The notes: generated by a model from the sequence alone, not told the origin. A stretch of DNA of 6,908 bases from UBA10003 sp964365025 (GCA_964365025.1 CAYIOJ010000045.1:1-6908); one strand, 5' to 3'. Shown: positions 1 through 5,737, counted from the stretch's first letter. Numbers and translations: made by a program.

Positions 1-41
1 AAGGCAGCAAATCCACTTTTTTAGTGGTAAATACCATTGTA
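1..41 (-). ncRNA. 5' end of a second group I intron at 23S site L1931 (truncated by the window)
   Basis: After U1931 (42) the sequence departs from 23S rRNA. The last bases in view, GCCTT (5-1), pair with the 5' exon AAGGT, giving A-U, A-U, G-C, G-C and a U-G wobble at the junction, as expected for P1. The bases just before them, TTTGCT (11-6), can pair with AGCGAA, the conserved 3' exon at 1932-1937, as P10 with one G-U pair. Between lies a small hairpin, CCACT/AGTGG. The catalytic core is outside the window, so the class, the length and any endonuclease ORF are unknown. Site 1931 is a known bacterial group I intron site. Confidence 0.72.
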
Positions 42-55
42 ACCTTAGGACGATT
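42..55 (-). rRNA. 14-nt micro-exon of 23S rRNA between two introns
   Basis: The bases AATCGTCCTAAGGT match E. coli 23S positions 1918-1931, with helix 69 compensatory changes at 1920-1923. Both sides leave the rRNA consensus abruptly: the L1917 intron ends at 56, and after 42 the expected AGCGAAATTCC is replaced by unrelated sequence. The exon holds the 3' strand of helix 69 and the start of the following conserved strand. It serves both introns: its first seven bases are the P10 partner of the first intron, and its last five (AAGGT) are the P1 partner of the second. Confidence 0.88.
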
Positions 56-277
56 TATCTGTGTTAGCTTTATGTCGCCATAAAGATCGGACTATATCAT
101 CTCTAAAACATTTTTAGAGTCTGGCGTATAGTCTCTGAGGATTCTTCAACCCAATATTATATTGAAGTCTTTCCTGCTGATTGTCTGCTTCGGTCATAGA
201 TTATTACCTGCTTGGTACCATGACATGCGCAGGGTTTCCAGCATATGGCCAGATTTTGTAACTACAATCGTCAACTT
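56..277 (-). ncRNA. Complete group I self-splicing intron at 23S site L1917, no ORF
   Basis: A 222-nt intron sits in helix 69 after U1917 (278). P1: the 5' exon TAACTAT pairs with the internal guide GTAGTTA (265-259), with the usual U-G wobble at the splice site. P10: the adjacent GACGATT (272-266) pairs perfectly with the 3' exon AATCGTC. The core is intact: P3 TCTGGC (253-248)/GCCAGA (125-120); P4 GCTG (242-239)/CAGC (179-176); P5 CTGC/GCAG from 232; P6 CTTCAA (167-162)/TTGAAG (149-144); P7 GACTATA (133-127)/TATAGTC (96-90); P8 CTCTAAAA (119-112)/TTTTAGAG (108-101); P9 (85-79/74-68) capped by a GCGA tetraloop. The segment CAGAGACTATA is the classic 5' P7 signature. No homing endonuclease ORF is present, so it is a minimal ribozyme. 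The exon junction requires the last intron base to be A, not the canonical G. Confidence 0.93.
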
Positions 278-1031
278 ATAGTTATCGCCGGCGTTCATCA
301 GCGCTTCGGTTCAAAGCTACTTTCCGATTGCTCGGAAATCACCTCTCCCCTTAACGTTCTGACACTGGCCAGGCATCAGCCCCTATACATCACCTTGCGG
401 TTTCGCAGGGACCTGTGTTTTTGTTAAACAGTCGCTTGAAATCGTTAACTGCGTCCTTGATAAATCAAGGAAATGCTTATTCCGAAGTTACGCATACTAT
501 TTTGCCGAGTTCCTTAACGAGGGTTCTCTCGTACACCTGAGCACATTTACGCCCACCCACCTGTGTCGGTTTACGGTACGGTTTTCATACTTTTAACGCC
601 TAACACCTTTTCTTGGCACTGCTCCAACCCGAATTGACTCTGCCTTGCGGCTTTGTCTCTTCCTTGCGGAACGAATATAACCAAAACACGCTCGCATCTT
701 TGCAATGCGCAGTGTTAAACAAAAGTACGAAAGTGGCTGAATATTAACAGCCTCATCCATCGGCTACCCTTTGAAATACATCAAAGACTCACCTTAGGGC
801 CGACTAACCCTGGGACGATTTGCGTTGCCCAGGAAACCTTGGGTTTACGGTGGGCCGGGTTTTCACCGGCCTTTATGCTACTTATGCCAACATCCTCTCT
901 TCCTTGCTCTCCACCGGTCCTGACGGATCCGGCTTCACTGTGCAAGGAATGCTCCTCTACCGCTCTAACTTGCGTTAGAGCCCGTATCTTCGGTGCTAGG
1001 TTTAGCCCCGGTACATTTTCGGTGCGAAACA

Positions 1032-1064
<33 letters not shown>

Positions 1065-2302
1065 TGATGGCTGCTTCTAAGCCAACCTCCTGGTTGTTTG
1101 AGTCATTTCACCTCCTTTTACACTTAACCTAGACTTAGGGACCTTAAATAACGGTCATGGGCTGTTCCCCTTTTGTCCTGTGGAGCTTAGCCCCCACGGA
1201 CTGACTCCCGGAATATAATCTCTGGCATTCGGAGTTTGGTTGAAACTTAATGGATTGCTCCACCAAGTCTCATTCAGTGCTCTACCGCCAGAGGGATCTT
1301 CCGAGGCTAGTCGATAAACTATTTCGAGGAGTACCAGCTATCACCGAGTTCGATAAGAATTTCTCTCCTAACCACAACTCATCCACCAGTGTTGCACAGC
1401 TGGTTGGTTCGGGCCTTCCCCTTGATTTCTCAAGGGTTCACCCTGGTCATGGTTAGCTCACCCGGTTTCGGGTCTTATAAGTGCGACAAACGCGCTATTC
1501 ACGCTCGCTTTCACTGCTCCTTCGGACCAAAGGCCCTTAAGAAAGCCGCACCCAATAAACTCGTTGGCTCATTCTTCAATAGGAACGCCATCATCCGACG
1601 CTCTTGCGAGCGTTCGAACTTTGACTCCTTGTAAGCATATGGTTTCAGATACTATTTCATCGCCCTCACCGGGCTGCTTTTCACCTTTCCCTCGTGGTAC
1701 TTGTCCACTATCGATCATCAAAAGTATTTAGTCTTGGACCGTTAGTCGGCCCGGATTCTCACCAGATTTCGCGTGTCTGGTGATACTTGTGAACGATCAC
1801 TATAAAGCTATACCTCCTTTCGTGTACAGGGCTATCACCTTCTTTGGCTCCCGTATTCCACGGGATTCTACTAGGAAAGATAATTCTTTACCAATCTCCG
1901 CAGGGAGATTGCATAATCGCCACGCAACACCTCTTGTCCCATCAGGCCTGCGCCCTTCTAACGCCTTTCAAAACTGATTAAAACCAATTCCTACAAGCGC
2001 TAAAAAGATAAGAGGTTTAGACTGCTCCCCGTTCGCTCGCCGCTACTTGGGGAATCTCGATTGATTTATTTTCCTTCGGCTACTGAGATGTTTCACTTCG
2101 CCGAGTACGCTCTCCAACTTGCGCCGGAGTTACGCGATTCAACATCGCGCAGGGTTGCCCCATTCGGAAATTCCCGGATCAAAGGTTGCTTGCCACCTCC
2201 CCGAGACTTTTCGCAGGCTGCTACGTCCTTCATCGCCTTTTGATGTCAAGGCATCCACCATATGCTCTTTGTGCTCTTCTTCATCTTATTAGAGATTTTT
2301 AT

Positions 2303-2364
2303 AATTCCGAGGGGCGAACCAAATTGAAAAATTTATTTTTCAATTTGTGAGACCCGACGGAATT
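2303..2364 (-). other. Large hairpin in the 23S leader (processing or structural element)
   Basis: A perfect 13-bp inverted repeat with a 2-nt loop (2320-2332 and 2335-2347) is enclosed by a second 7-bp stem, AATTCCG (2303-2309)/CGGAATT (2358-2364). It lies 22 bases upstream of the mature 23S 5' end. No U-tract follows on either strand, so it is not an intrinsic terminator. An extended duplex next to mature rRNA is what RNase III cuts, and rnc lies 2 kb away. That role is inferred. Confidence 0.6.
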
Positions 2365-2419
2365 TCAAACTTGTTTATTTCGCCTTTACCCATTTATTTG
2401 AGATAACTTTGTACTTTGA

Positions 2420-2456
2420 ATTGTCAAAGTGCTTGAGCGGTTTTGACCACTCGCTC
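2420..2456 (-). promoter_or_regulatory. boxB/boxA-like antitermination element upstream of 23S rRNA
   Basis: On the minus strand GCACTTTGACAAT (2432-2420) matches the rRNA boxA consensus GCTCTTTAACAA at most positions. It is directly preceded by a small hairpin with GAGC/GCTC and GGT/ACC pairing (2456-2435), in the place of boxB. boxA is bound in the transcript by the NusB-S10 complex, and nusB is encoded in this window. The embedded TTGACA could suggest a -35 box, but no convincing -10 follows. A closing 7-bp stem TTTGACC/GGTCAAA (about 2495-2441) encloses the upstream part. The identification rests on motif resemblance. Confidence 0.55.
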
Positions 2457-2496
2457 TGAATCGCGCAATCGCGTAATTCATGGCCATTGGTCAAAC

Positions 2497-2519
2497 AAAA
2501 ACCGTCCCTTTCGGGACGG
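2497..2519 (-). terminator. Strong intrinsic terminator upstream of 23S
   Basis: A 7-bp GC-rich stem CCGTCCC (2519-2513)/GGGACGG (2508-2502) with a GAAA tetraloop is followed on the minus strand by TTTTT (2501-2497). The T-tract is only on this strand, so it ends minus-strand transcription coming from 2661. The 5' arm can alternatively pair with CGGGAC at 2547-2542. Confidence 0.85.
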
Positions 2520-2661
2520 CTATAATAATAGATAGCGTTATGTCCCGCTTGATGCCTCTAAATGTAAACTGTTTGTCATACAAATGTTTAATCAGAGGTC
2601 CAAGCGGTTTTTGGCTTTAACTGGTGTGTTTTCCGCTGTACTTGAGGATAATTTTCACGTG
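2497..2661 (-). ncRNA. Candidate small RNA or transcription attenuator (unrecognised)
   Basis: A unit of about 165 nt is bounded by a near-consensus promoter and a strong terminator and has no credible ORF. Its main structure is a long hairpin: CCGCTTG (2607-2601)/CAAGCGG (2551-2545), then CCTCT (2598-2594)/AGAGG (2559-2555), TAAAC (2590-2586)/GTTTA (2569-2565) and TTTGT/ACAAA (2584-2580/2576-2572). The 3' arm overlaps CGGGAC (2547-2542), which can pair perfectly with GTCCCG (2517-2512) of the terminator. A hairpin, antiterminator and terminator would therefore exclude one another. It does not resemble 5S, SRP, tmRNA or RNase P RNA. It may be a free small RNA or the attenuated start of the 23S transcript. 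I could not assign a family. Confidence 0.55.
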
Positions 2662-2667
2662 CTTTTG

Positions 2668-2696
2668 ATTTTACTACAACCCCAAAAACCTGTCAA
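2668..2696 (-). promoter_or_regulatory. Sigma-70-type promoter for the 2497-2661 RNA (and possibly 23S)
   Basis: A perfect -35 TTGACA (2696-2691), a 17-bp spacer and a -10 TAAAAT (2673-2668) with 5 of 6 consensus bases. It predicts a start near 2661. It is the best promoter seen upstream of the 23S gene, but a terminator lies between it and 23S. Confidence 0.75.
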
Positions 2697-2724
2697 GAGG
2701 GGTGTGGGGATAAAGTGTGGAAAT

Positions 2725-2753
2725 AAAAATCAACCCATTATCGGGCTGATTTT
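2725..2753 (-). terminator. Intrinsic terminator after the BRO/DinD-like pseudogene
   Basis: The stem AAATCAGCCC/GGGTTGATTT (with a G-T pair) and loop GATAAT are followed by a T-rich tail on the minus strand. It lies 18 bases after the pseudogene stop codon. It is near-identical in plan and sequence to the terminator at 3492-3521. Confidence 0.75.
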
Positions 2754-2770
2754 ACTCCCACTCAATTTTT

Positions 2771-3296
2771 CTATTTTAATTTTTTGCCACCTTGGGGAGA
2801 TTGCAAAAAGTTCTCCCCGCTGACTACTTTTTTACCGGTTTTACTTTCCAATTCTTGGCGCGCGTTTTTAGCAATGCGGCCGCCTTTTCTGGCCGGTATT
2901 TTATTTTCTTCCAAGCCACGCGCTTCCATTGTCTCGGCAATCTGGCGAGTGGAAAGTTCCGCCAAGGCCGTAAAAACCAACTCGGCATCGGACATGTGGT
3001 CGCGCAAATTTTCCGTTTTGAGATTTTTTAGCGACTTATGTTTCTTGACCGACAACTCACTCCATTCTTCCTGTTTCCGTAGCCATTTCTATCTGGGGAC
3101 AATTTGTCCCTATGTAGTTGGCGAGTTCAATATCTCTTTTTCTCAACTTTTTCAAATAATCTGTCGGATTGACGCTTTCAGTAAGCGCAAAAATAATATC
3201 AACCACTGAAAAATACCATGTTTCAGTTTTTTCGTCGTAAACTCTACGCATCTTTTGACCTTCAAAAATGGCGATTTGTTTGTTGTTTTTTTTCAT
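2771..3296 (-). pseudogene. BRO-N/DinD-like protein, internally deleted and frameshifted
   Basis: Two pieces of one family are recognisable. The N-terminal piece (3296-3057, 79 codons) begins MKKNNKQIAIFEGQKMRRVY and continues with WYFSVVDI, the start of a BRO-N-type domain as in phage antirepressors. It stops at TGA (3059-3057). The C-terminal piece, in another frame, reads EEWSELSVKKHKS and NLRDHMSDAEL, then AELSTRQIAET and TGKKVVSGENF, a DinD-type C-terminus ending at TAG (2773-2771). From memory, full-length relatives are about 270-280 residues; here about 175 remain, so roughly 100 codons of the middle are missing and the join shifts the frame. The gene keeps a promoter and a terminator, so a short N-terminal peptide might still be made. 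Full-length relatives are of uncertain function and linked to phages or DNA damage. Confidence 0.8.
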
Positions 3297-3321
3297 AAAA
3301 ATTATTTGAATGAATGCTTCT

Positions 3322-3351
3322 ATTATACCTGATTTATGAGATGATTGCCAA
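3322..3351 (-). promoter_or_regulatory. Promoter of the BRO/DinD-like pseudogene
   Basis: On the minus strand there is TTGGCA (3351-3346), an 18-bp spacer and a perfect TATAAT (3327-3322). The predicted start lies about 19 bases before the ATG at 3296. Confidence 0.65.
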
Positions 3352-3456
3352 AACTTTTTTCACAGACGCGCAATTGGTCGGCGCTCATCGCGGTCTCAAA
3401 TCATTTACCGGCAAAACGGAACATATCCGCTCTAACTCTCAAACTCGGAAGCAACC

Positions 3457-3486
3457 GACCGTCTTGCACAAAGGCGGTCTTTTTTT
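3457..3486 (+). terminator. Plus-strand intrinsic terminator with no evident gene
   Basis: The stem GACCGTCTT/AAGGCGGTC (3457-3479, loop GCACA, one T-G pair) is followed by seven T on the plus strand. No convincing plus-strand gene lies upstream. The 71-codon reading frame at 3314-3529 runs through the hairpin and resembles nothing I know. This may be left over from a lost gene. Confidence 0.55.
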
Positions 3487-3491
3487 AATTC

Positions 3492-3521
3492 AAAAAAATC
3501 AGCTCATTGTCGGACTGATTT
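3492..3521 (-). terminator. Intrinsic terminator after tRNA-Lys, end of the rpmF operon
   Basis: AAATCAG (3521-3515) pairs with CTGATTT (3502-3496), and a run of T follows on the minus strand. It lies 12 bases after the tRNA-Lys 3' end and is the first terminator seen downstream of rpmF on this strand. Confidence 0.75.
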
Positions 3522-3533
3522 CAAAATAAAATT

Positions 3534-3606
3534 TGGGCCGCCTGGGACTCGAACCCAGAATCTCGACGCTTAAGAGGCGTGTGCTTTACCATTAAGCTAG
3601 CGACCC
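3534..3606 (-). tRNA. tRNA-Lys (anticodon CUU)
   Basis: A 73-nt cloverleaf. The acceptor is GGGTCGC/GCGGCCC with one T-G pair and discriminator A; the D stem is GCTT/AAGC; the anticodon loop is CTCTTAA with anticodon CTT; the T arm is CTGGG-TTCGAGT-CCCAG. The outermost anticodon-stem pair is a C-C mismatch. The 3' CCA is not encoded (AA follows the discriminator), so it must be added by a nucleotidyltransferase. The 5' end lies one base after the stop codon of the upstream gene. Confidence 0.93.
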
Positions 3607-3607
3607 A

Positions 3608-4345
3608 TCAGGCATATGGTAACTTTGACATCCAACTTTCCGGTCTGATCGGCTCTCCCAATACTTGATTTAAAAAATGACTTAAGCTACCTAAAATTTC
3701 AAAAAGTAAATATGTGCTTCCTTGTCGTTTGACAGTTAACTTAACTGTGCCATTATACAAAATATTTTTTCTATAACCTGACCCTTCTGGTTTTACAAAA
3801 CTCTTTCCAAAATTTTGTATTGGCACGCCTGTTAACTTTGACCAATACTCCTTGATTTTATTTTCATCCTGTCCTGTATGCAAATGTAAATGGATACTAA
3901 ATTCATGATTGGCTACTTTAAAAAATTCTTTAAACCATTGTGCCATAAAACGAATAACTCTTGGATCGGAATTTGCCACTGCGGCAGAATGCGAACCTTT
4001 ATTCCCCTCTGCCCAGTATAACATTAGGCCGGCTATAAAACGTTCGCTAGTTGTAACATTTTTCCCACTCCGCGCTACGCCGCGCATAAAAGCATCGCAC
4101 CGTCTTTGCCAAAACATTTTTTGTATTGCTTTAATTCCAGCCAAAGTATTATCTCGCTTATTCCATAAACGATGTAACTGCTTTTTCGTTAATTTAACAT
4201 CGCGACACCACAAACTAATAGTTGATTTGGCCACTGGCACCTCGCACTTAATTTCTTTATAACTCCAACCTTGCGAACGGAGCAAGCGAGCTTTTTCTTT
4301 TAATTTCCAATGTCTTTTGGAAACATTTTTAAACTCCTCTGTCAT
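3608..4345 (-). CDS. HTH protein with an LYWAEGNK core (possible LAGLIDADG-like fold), unknown function
   Basis: The 245-residue protein is intact. Residues about 15-50 form a helix-turn-helix like that of resolvases and transposases (KARLLRSQGWSYKEIK, then AKSTISLWCRDVKL). A basic linker (about 51-90) leads to a second domain with FIAGLMLYWAEGNKG (103-117), a VANSDPRVIRF segment (123-133), IHLHLH (151-156), KEYWSKLTGVP (165-175) and NILYNGTVKL (194-203). I recall this arrangement as a common CPR and archaeal family without a fixed name. The spacing of the acidic helix, the SDP motif and the IHLHLH strand recalls LAGLIDADG/WhiA-type proteins, but that is inference. The start at 4345 is favoured by a promoter whose -10 lies 9 bases upstream. 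It lies between tRNA-Arg and tRNA-Lys, as a cargo gene inserted at a tRNA would. It could be a regulator or a relic of a mobile element. Confidence 0.87.
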   Translation of the reverse strand: MTEEFKNVSKRHWKLKEKARLLRSQGWSYKEIKCEVPVAKSTISLWCRDVKLTKKQLHRLWNKRDNTLAGIKAIQKMFWQRRCDAFMRGVARSGKNVTTSERFIAGLMLYWAEGNKGSHSAAVANSDPRVIRFMAQWFKEFFKVANHEFSIHLHLHTGQDENKIKEYWSKLTGVPIQNFGKSFVKPEGSGYRKNILYNGTVKLTVKRQGSTYLLFEILGSLSHFLNQVLGEPIRPESWMSKLPYA

Positions 4346-4354
4346 ATGTTATAT

Positions 4355-4383
4355 AGTATACAACAGAGTGTACGACTTTGCAA
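4355..4383 (-). promoter_or_regulatory. Promoter of the HTH gene, near-leaderless
   Basis: On the minus strand there is TTGCAA (4383-4378), a 17-bp spacer and TATACT (4360-4355). The start codon lies 9 bases after the -10 box, so the transcript would begin about 2-3 nt before the ATG. This separates the gene from read-through of the rpmF operon. Confidence 0.6.
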
Positions 4384-4389
4384 GATTTT

Positions 4390-4461
4390 TGCCTCCAAAG
4401 GGAATCGAACCCCTATTACCTCGTCCGAAGCGAGGCGTTTTATCCATTAAACTATGGAGGC
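4390..4461 (-). tRNA. tRNA-Arg (anticodon UCG)
   Basis: A 72-nt cloverleaf. The acceptor is GCCTCCA/TGGAGGC with discriminator A; the D arm is AGTTTAATGGATAAAACG; the anticodon arm is CCTCG-CTTCGGA-CGAGG with anticodon TCG; the T arm is AGGGG-TTCGATT-CCCTT. CCA is not encoded. The 5' end is five bases after the rnc stop codon, so it is probably cut out of the rnc mRNA by RNase P. Confidence 0.95.
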
Positions 4462-4466
4462 TCAAA

Positions 4467-5153
4467 TTACCACCCCTTCACTTTCAATCCCGCCTGCGCG
4501 GCCTGGGTCTGCGCCTCTTGCTTGGACATGCCTTGGCCTCGCGCCACCTCCACTTTTCCCAAACACACCGCCACCACAAAATGCTTGGCGTGATCCGGCC
4601 CGGTTTCTTCAATCACTTTATAAGTCGGGGTCACTCCTTCTTTTTCCTGCGCGGCTTCCTGGAAATTGCTCTTAGGGTCAATATATAATTTATTTTCCAA
4701 AATCACGGGCAGATGCACCAGCAAAAATCGATGAATAAAATTCGTGGCCACTTTCATTCCTTCACTTAAATAAATAGCGCCCACCACCGATTCAAAAGTG
4801 TTGGCCAAAATATATTGCCGCGCCTTGCCTTTGTCTTTGGCCTCGCCATGGCTCAAATACAGGTATTCCTCAAATCCCAAATCCTTGGACACGTCGGCGA
4901 GCATCTTGGCGTTGACCAAACTGGCGCGCCAATTGGTCAGCTCACCCTCGGGATTATCATATTTATTGTAAAGAAATTCCGTTACCGCGAGCTCCAGCAC
5001 CGCGTCGCCGAGAAATTCCAGCCGCTCATTGTGCTCCAGTTCAAAATCCGGATGTTCATTCAAATACGACCGGTGCACCAGGGCCTGCTGCAATAATTTT
5101 GGTTTTTTAAACTTCACGCCGATAATCTTTTCCAAAAGAGCAATATCTTTCAT
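4467..5153 (-). CDS. rnc: Ribonuclease III
   Basis: Double-strand-specific endoribonuclease that frees pre-16S and pre-23S rRNA and cuts structured mRNAs. At 228 residues it matches the family (E. coli 226). The N-terminal RIIID holds the signature HNERLEFLGDAVLEL (41-55) with metal-site residues E43, E46 and D50, and the second motif ANTFESVVGAIYL (117-129) with E121. N118 stands where E. coli has Asp114, a variant I recall as common in the family. The C-terminal double-stranded-RNA-binding domain starts at DPKSNFQEAAQ (159-169) and ends with the KQEAQTQAAQAGL helix. It lies third in the operon rpmF-nusB-rnc-tRNA-Arg. The start at 5153 is the first Met giving a full-length N-terminus. No Shine-Dalgarno is visible; a stable 41-nt hairpin 10 bases upstream could be an RNase III autoregulatory target, as known for E. 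coli rnc. Confidence 0.97.
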   Translation of the reverse strand: MKDIALLEKIIGVKFKKPKLLQQALVHRSYLNEHPDFELEHNERLEFLGDAVLELAVTEFLYNKYDNPEGELTNWRASLVNAKMLADVSKDLGFEEYLYLSHGEAKDKGKARQYILANTFESVVGAIYLSEGMKVATNFIHRFLLVHLPVILENKLYIDPKSNFQEAAQEKEGVTPTYKVIEETGPDHAKHFVVAVCLGKVEVARGQGMSKQEAQTQAAQAGLKVKGW

Positions 5154-5163
5154 ATTAATTTAG

Positions 5164-5218
5164 ATCCCCGCCTGCCTACCGGTCAGGCAGGCTTCCGCGG
5201 GGATGACGCTACGCGTCA
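5164..5218. repeat. GC-rich palindromic element between nusB and rnc
   Basis: Two adjacent hairpins. One has ATCCCCGC (5164-5171)/GCGGGGAT (5197-5204) with an inner CTGCCT/AGGCAG stem (5172-5177/5185-5190). The other has TGACGC (5204-5209)/GCGTCA (5213-5218) and overlaps the nusB stop codon. The GC-rich palindrome stands out in an AT-rich neighbourhood and resembles dispersed intergenic repeats of other bacterial genomes (inference). No T-tract follows, so it is not a terminator. In the transcript it lies just before rnc. Confidence 0.7.
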
Positions 5219-5683
5219 TTTTTTATCTTCTTTCGCGCCCTCCAGATCAATTTTTTTTAATTCCTTTTTATCCGCCATTTCGCGATAAATCGCGCCCAAG
5301 ACGCCGTTCACAAATTTGCCTGATGAATCTCCGCCAAAGGTCTTGGCCAATTCAATCGCTTCATTAATTGCCACCTTGGACGGCACGGTTTCGTCAAAAC
5401 GCAATTCGGCAATTCCCAAACGCAGGATATTTCTGTCCACCAAAGTAATCTGCTCCAATGGCCATTCGGGCGCGTATTTGACAATCATCCGGTCAATGGC
5501 CGGCAAATTTTTTATCACTTGTTCCGCGAGTTCCCGGGCAAAGCCGTTGTCTTCCAGACCGGGCGCGAATTCTCGCAAATTATGCGCCACAATTCCATCA
5601 AGCCGCCCTGCCGGCTGACTATTAAAATCCCATTCAAAAAGAGATTGCATGGCAATGGAACGAGAAAGATGGCGATTGGACAT
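5216..5683 (-). CDS. nusB: Transcription antitermination factor NusB
   Basis: NusB, with ribosomal protein S10, binds boxA in rRNA leader transcripts and helps RNA polymerase pass terminators. The 155-residue protein has the all-helical NusB fold: the RHLSRSIAMQSLFEWDF start (4-20), PEWPLEQITLVDRNILRLGI (72-91), and the conserved PSKVAINEAIELAKTFGGD (101-119) followed by SSGKFVNGVLGAI (120-132). E. coli NusB has 139 residues; the extra length is a charged, lysine-rich tail (139-155) of unknown role. The first ATG gives the expected N-terminus; no Shine-Dalgarno is seen. It follows rpmF by 54 bases and precedes rnc by 62. The boxA-like site upstream of 23S in this window would be a natural target. 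Confidence 0.96.
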   Translation of the reverse strand: MSNRHLSRSIAMQSLFEWDFNSQPAGRLDGIVAHNLREFAPGLEDNGFARELAEQVIKNLPAIDRMIVKYAPEWPLEQITLVDRNILRLGIAELRFDETVPSKVAINEAIELAKTFGGDSSGKFVNGVLGAIYREMADKKELKKIDLEGAKEDKK

Positions 5684-5697
5684 AAAAGAACAAAATT

Positions 5698-5728
5698 ACG
5701 CTTCGCGTGGTCCCCTGATTAAATCAGG
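5698..5728. repeat. Short palindromes between rpmF and nusB
   Basis: The hairpin ACGC-TTC-GCGT (5698-5708) is followed by the palindrome CCTGATT-A-AATCAGG (5714-5728). The arrangement resembles the element between nusB and rnc, where a CGCTACGCG core lies beside a larger palindrome. No T-tract follows. Confidence 0.5.
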
Positions 5729-5737
5729 AACAATTCA

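Noticed and set aside
2303..2364. Possible degenerate tRNA: 7-bp AATTCCG/CGGAATT ends and a GGTTCG segment
   Set aside because: The T stem does not pair and there is no D arm or anticodon arm; the middle is one long hairpin.
2416..2440. TTGACA in the 23S leader as the -35 of a 23S promoter
   Set aside because: At 16-18 bp spacing the -10 candidates match poorly; the hexamer is better explained as part of the boxA-like motif.
2616..2657. 13-codon GTG-started peptide within the 2497-2661 RNA as a leader peptide
   Set aside because: No ribosome binding site, rare start codon, and no run of regulatory codons.
3314..3529. 71-codon plus-strand ORF
   Set aside because: It runs through a terminator hairpin and into the opposite-strand terminator, and resembles no family I know.
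3909..4262. 117-codon plus-strand ORF opposite the HTH gene
   Set aside because: Shadow of the recognised minus-strand protein family.
4317..5618. Several 70-123-codon plus-strand ORFs opposite tRNA-Arg, rnc and nusB
   Set aside because: Antisense shadows of confidently identified genes.
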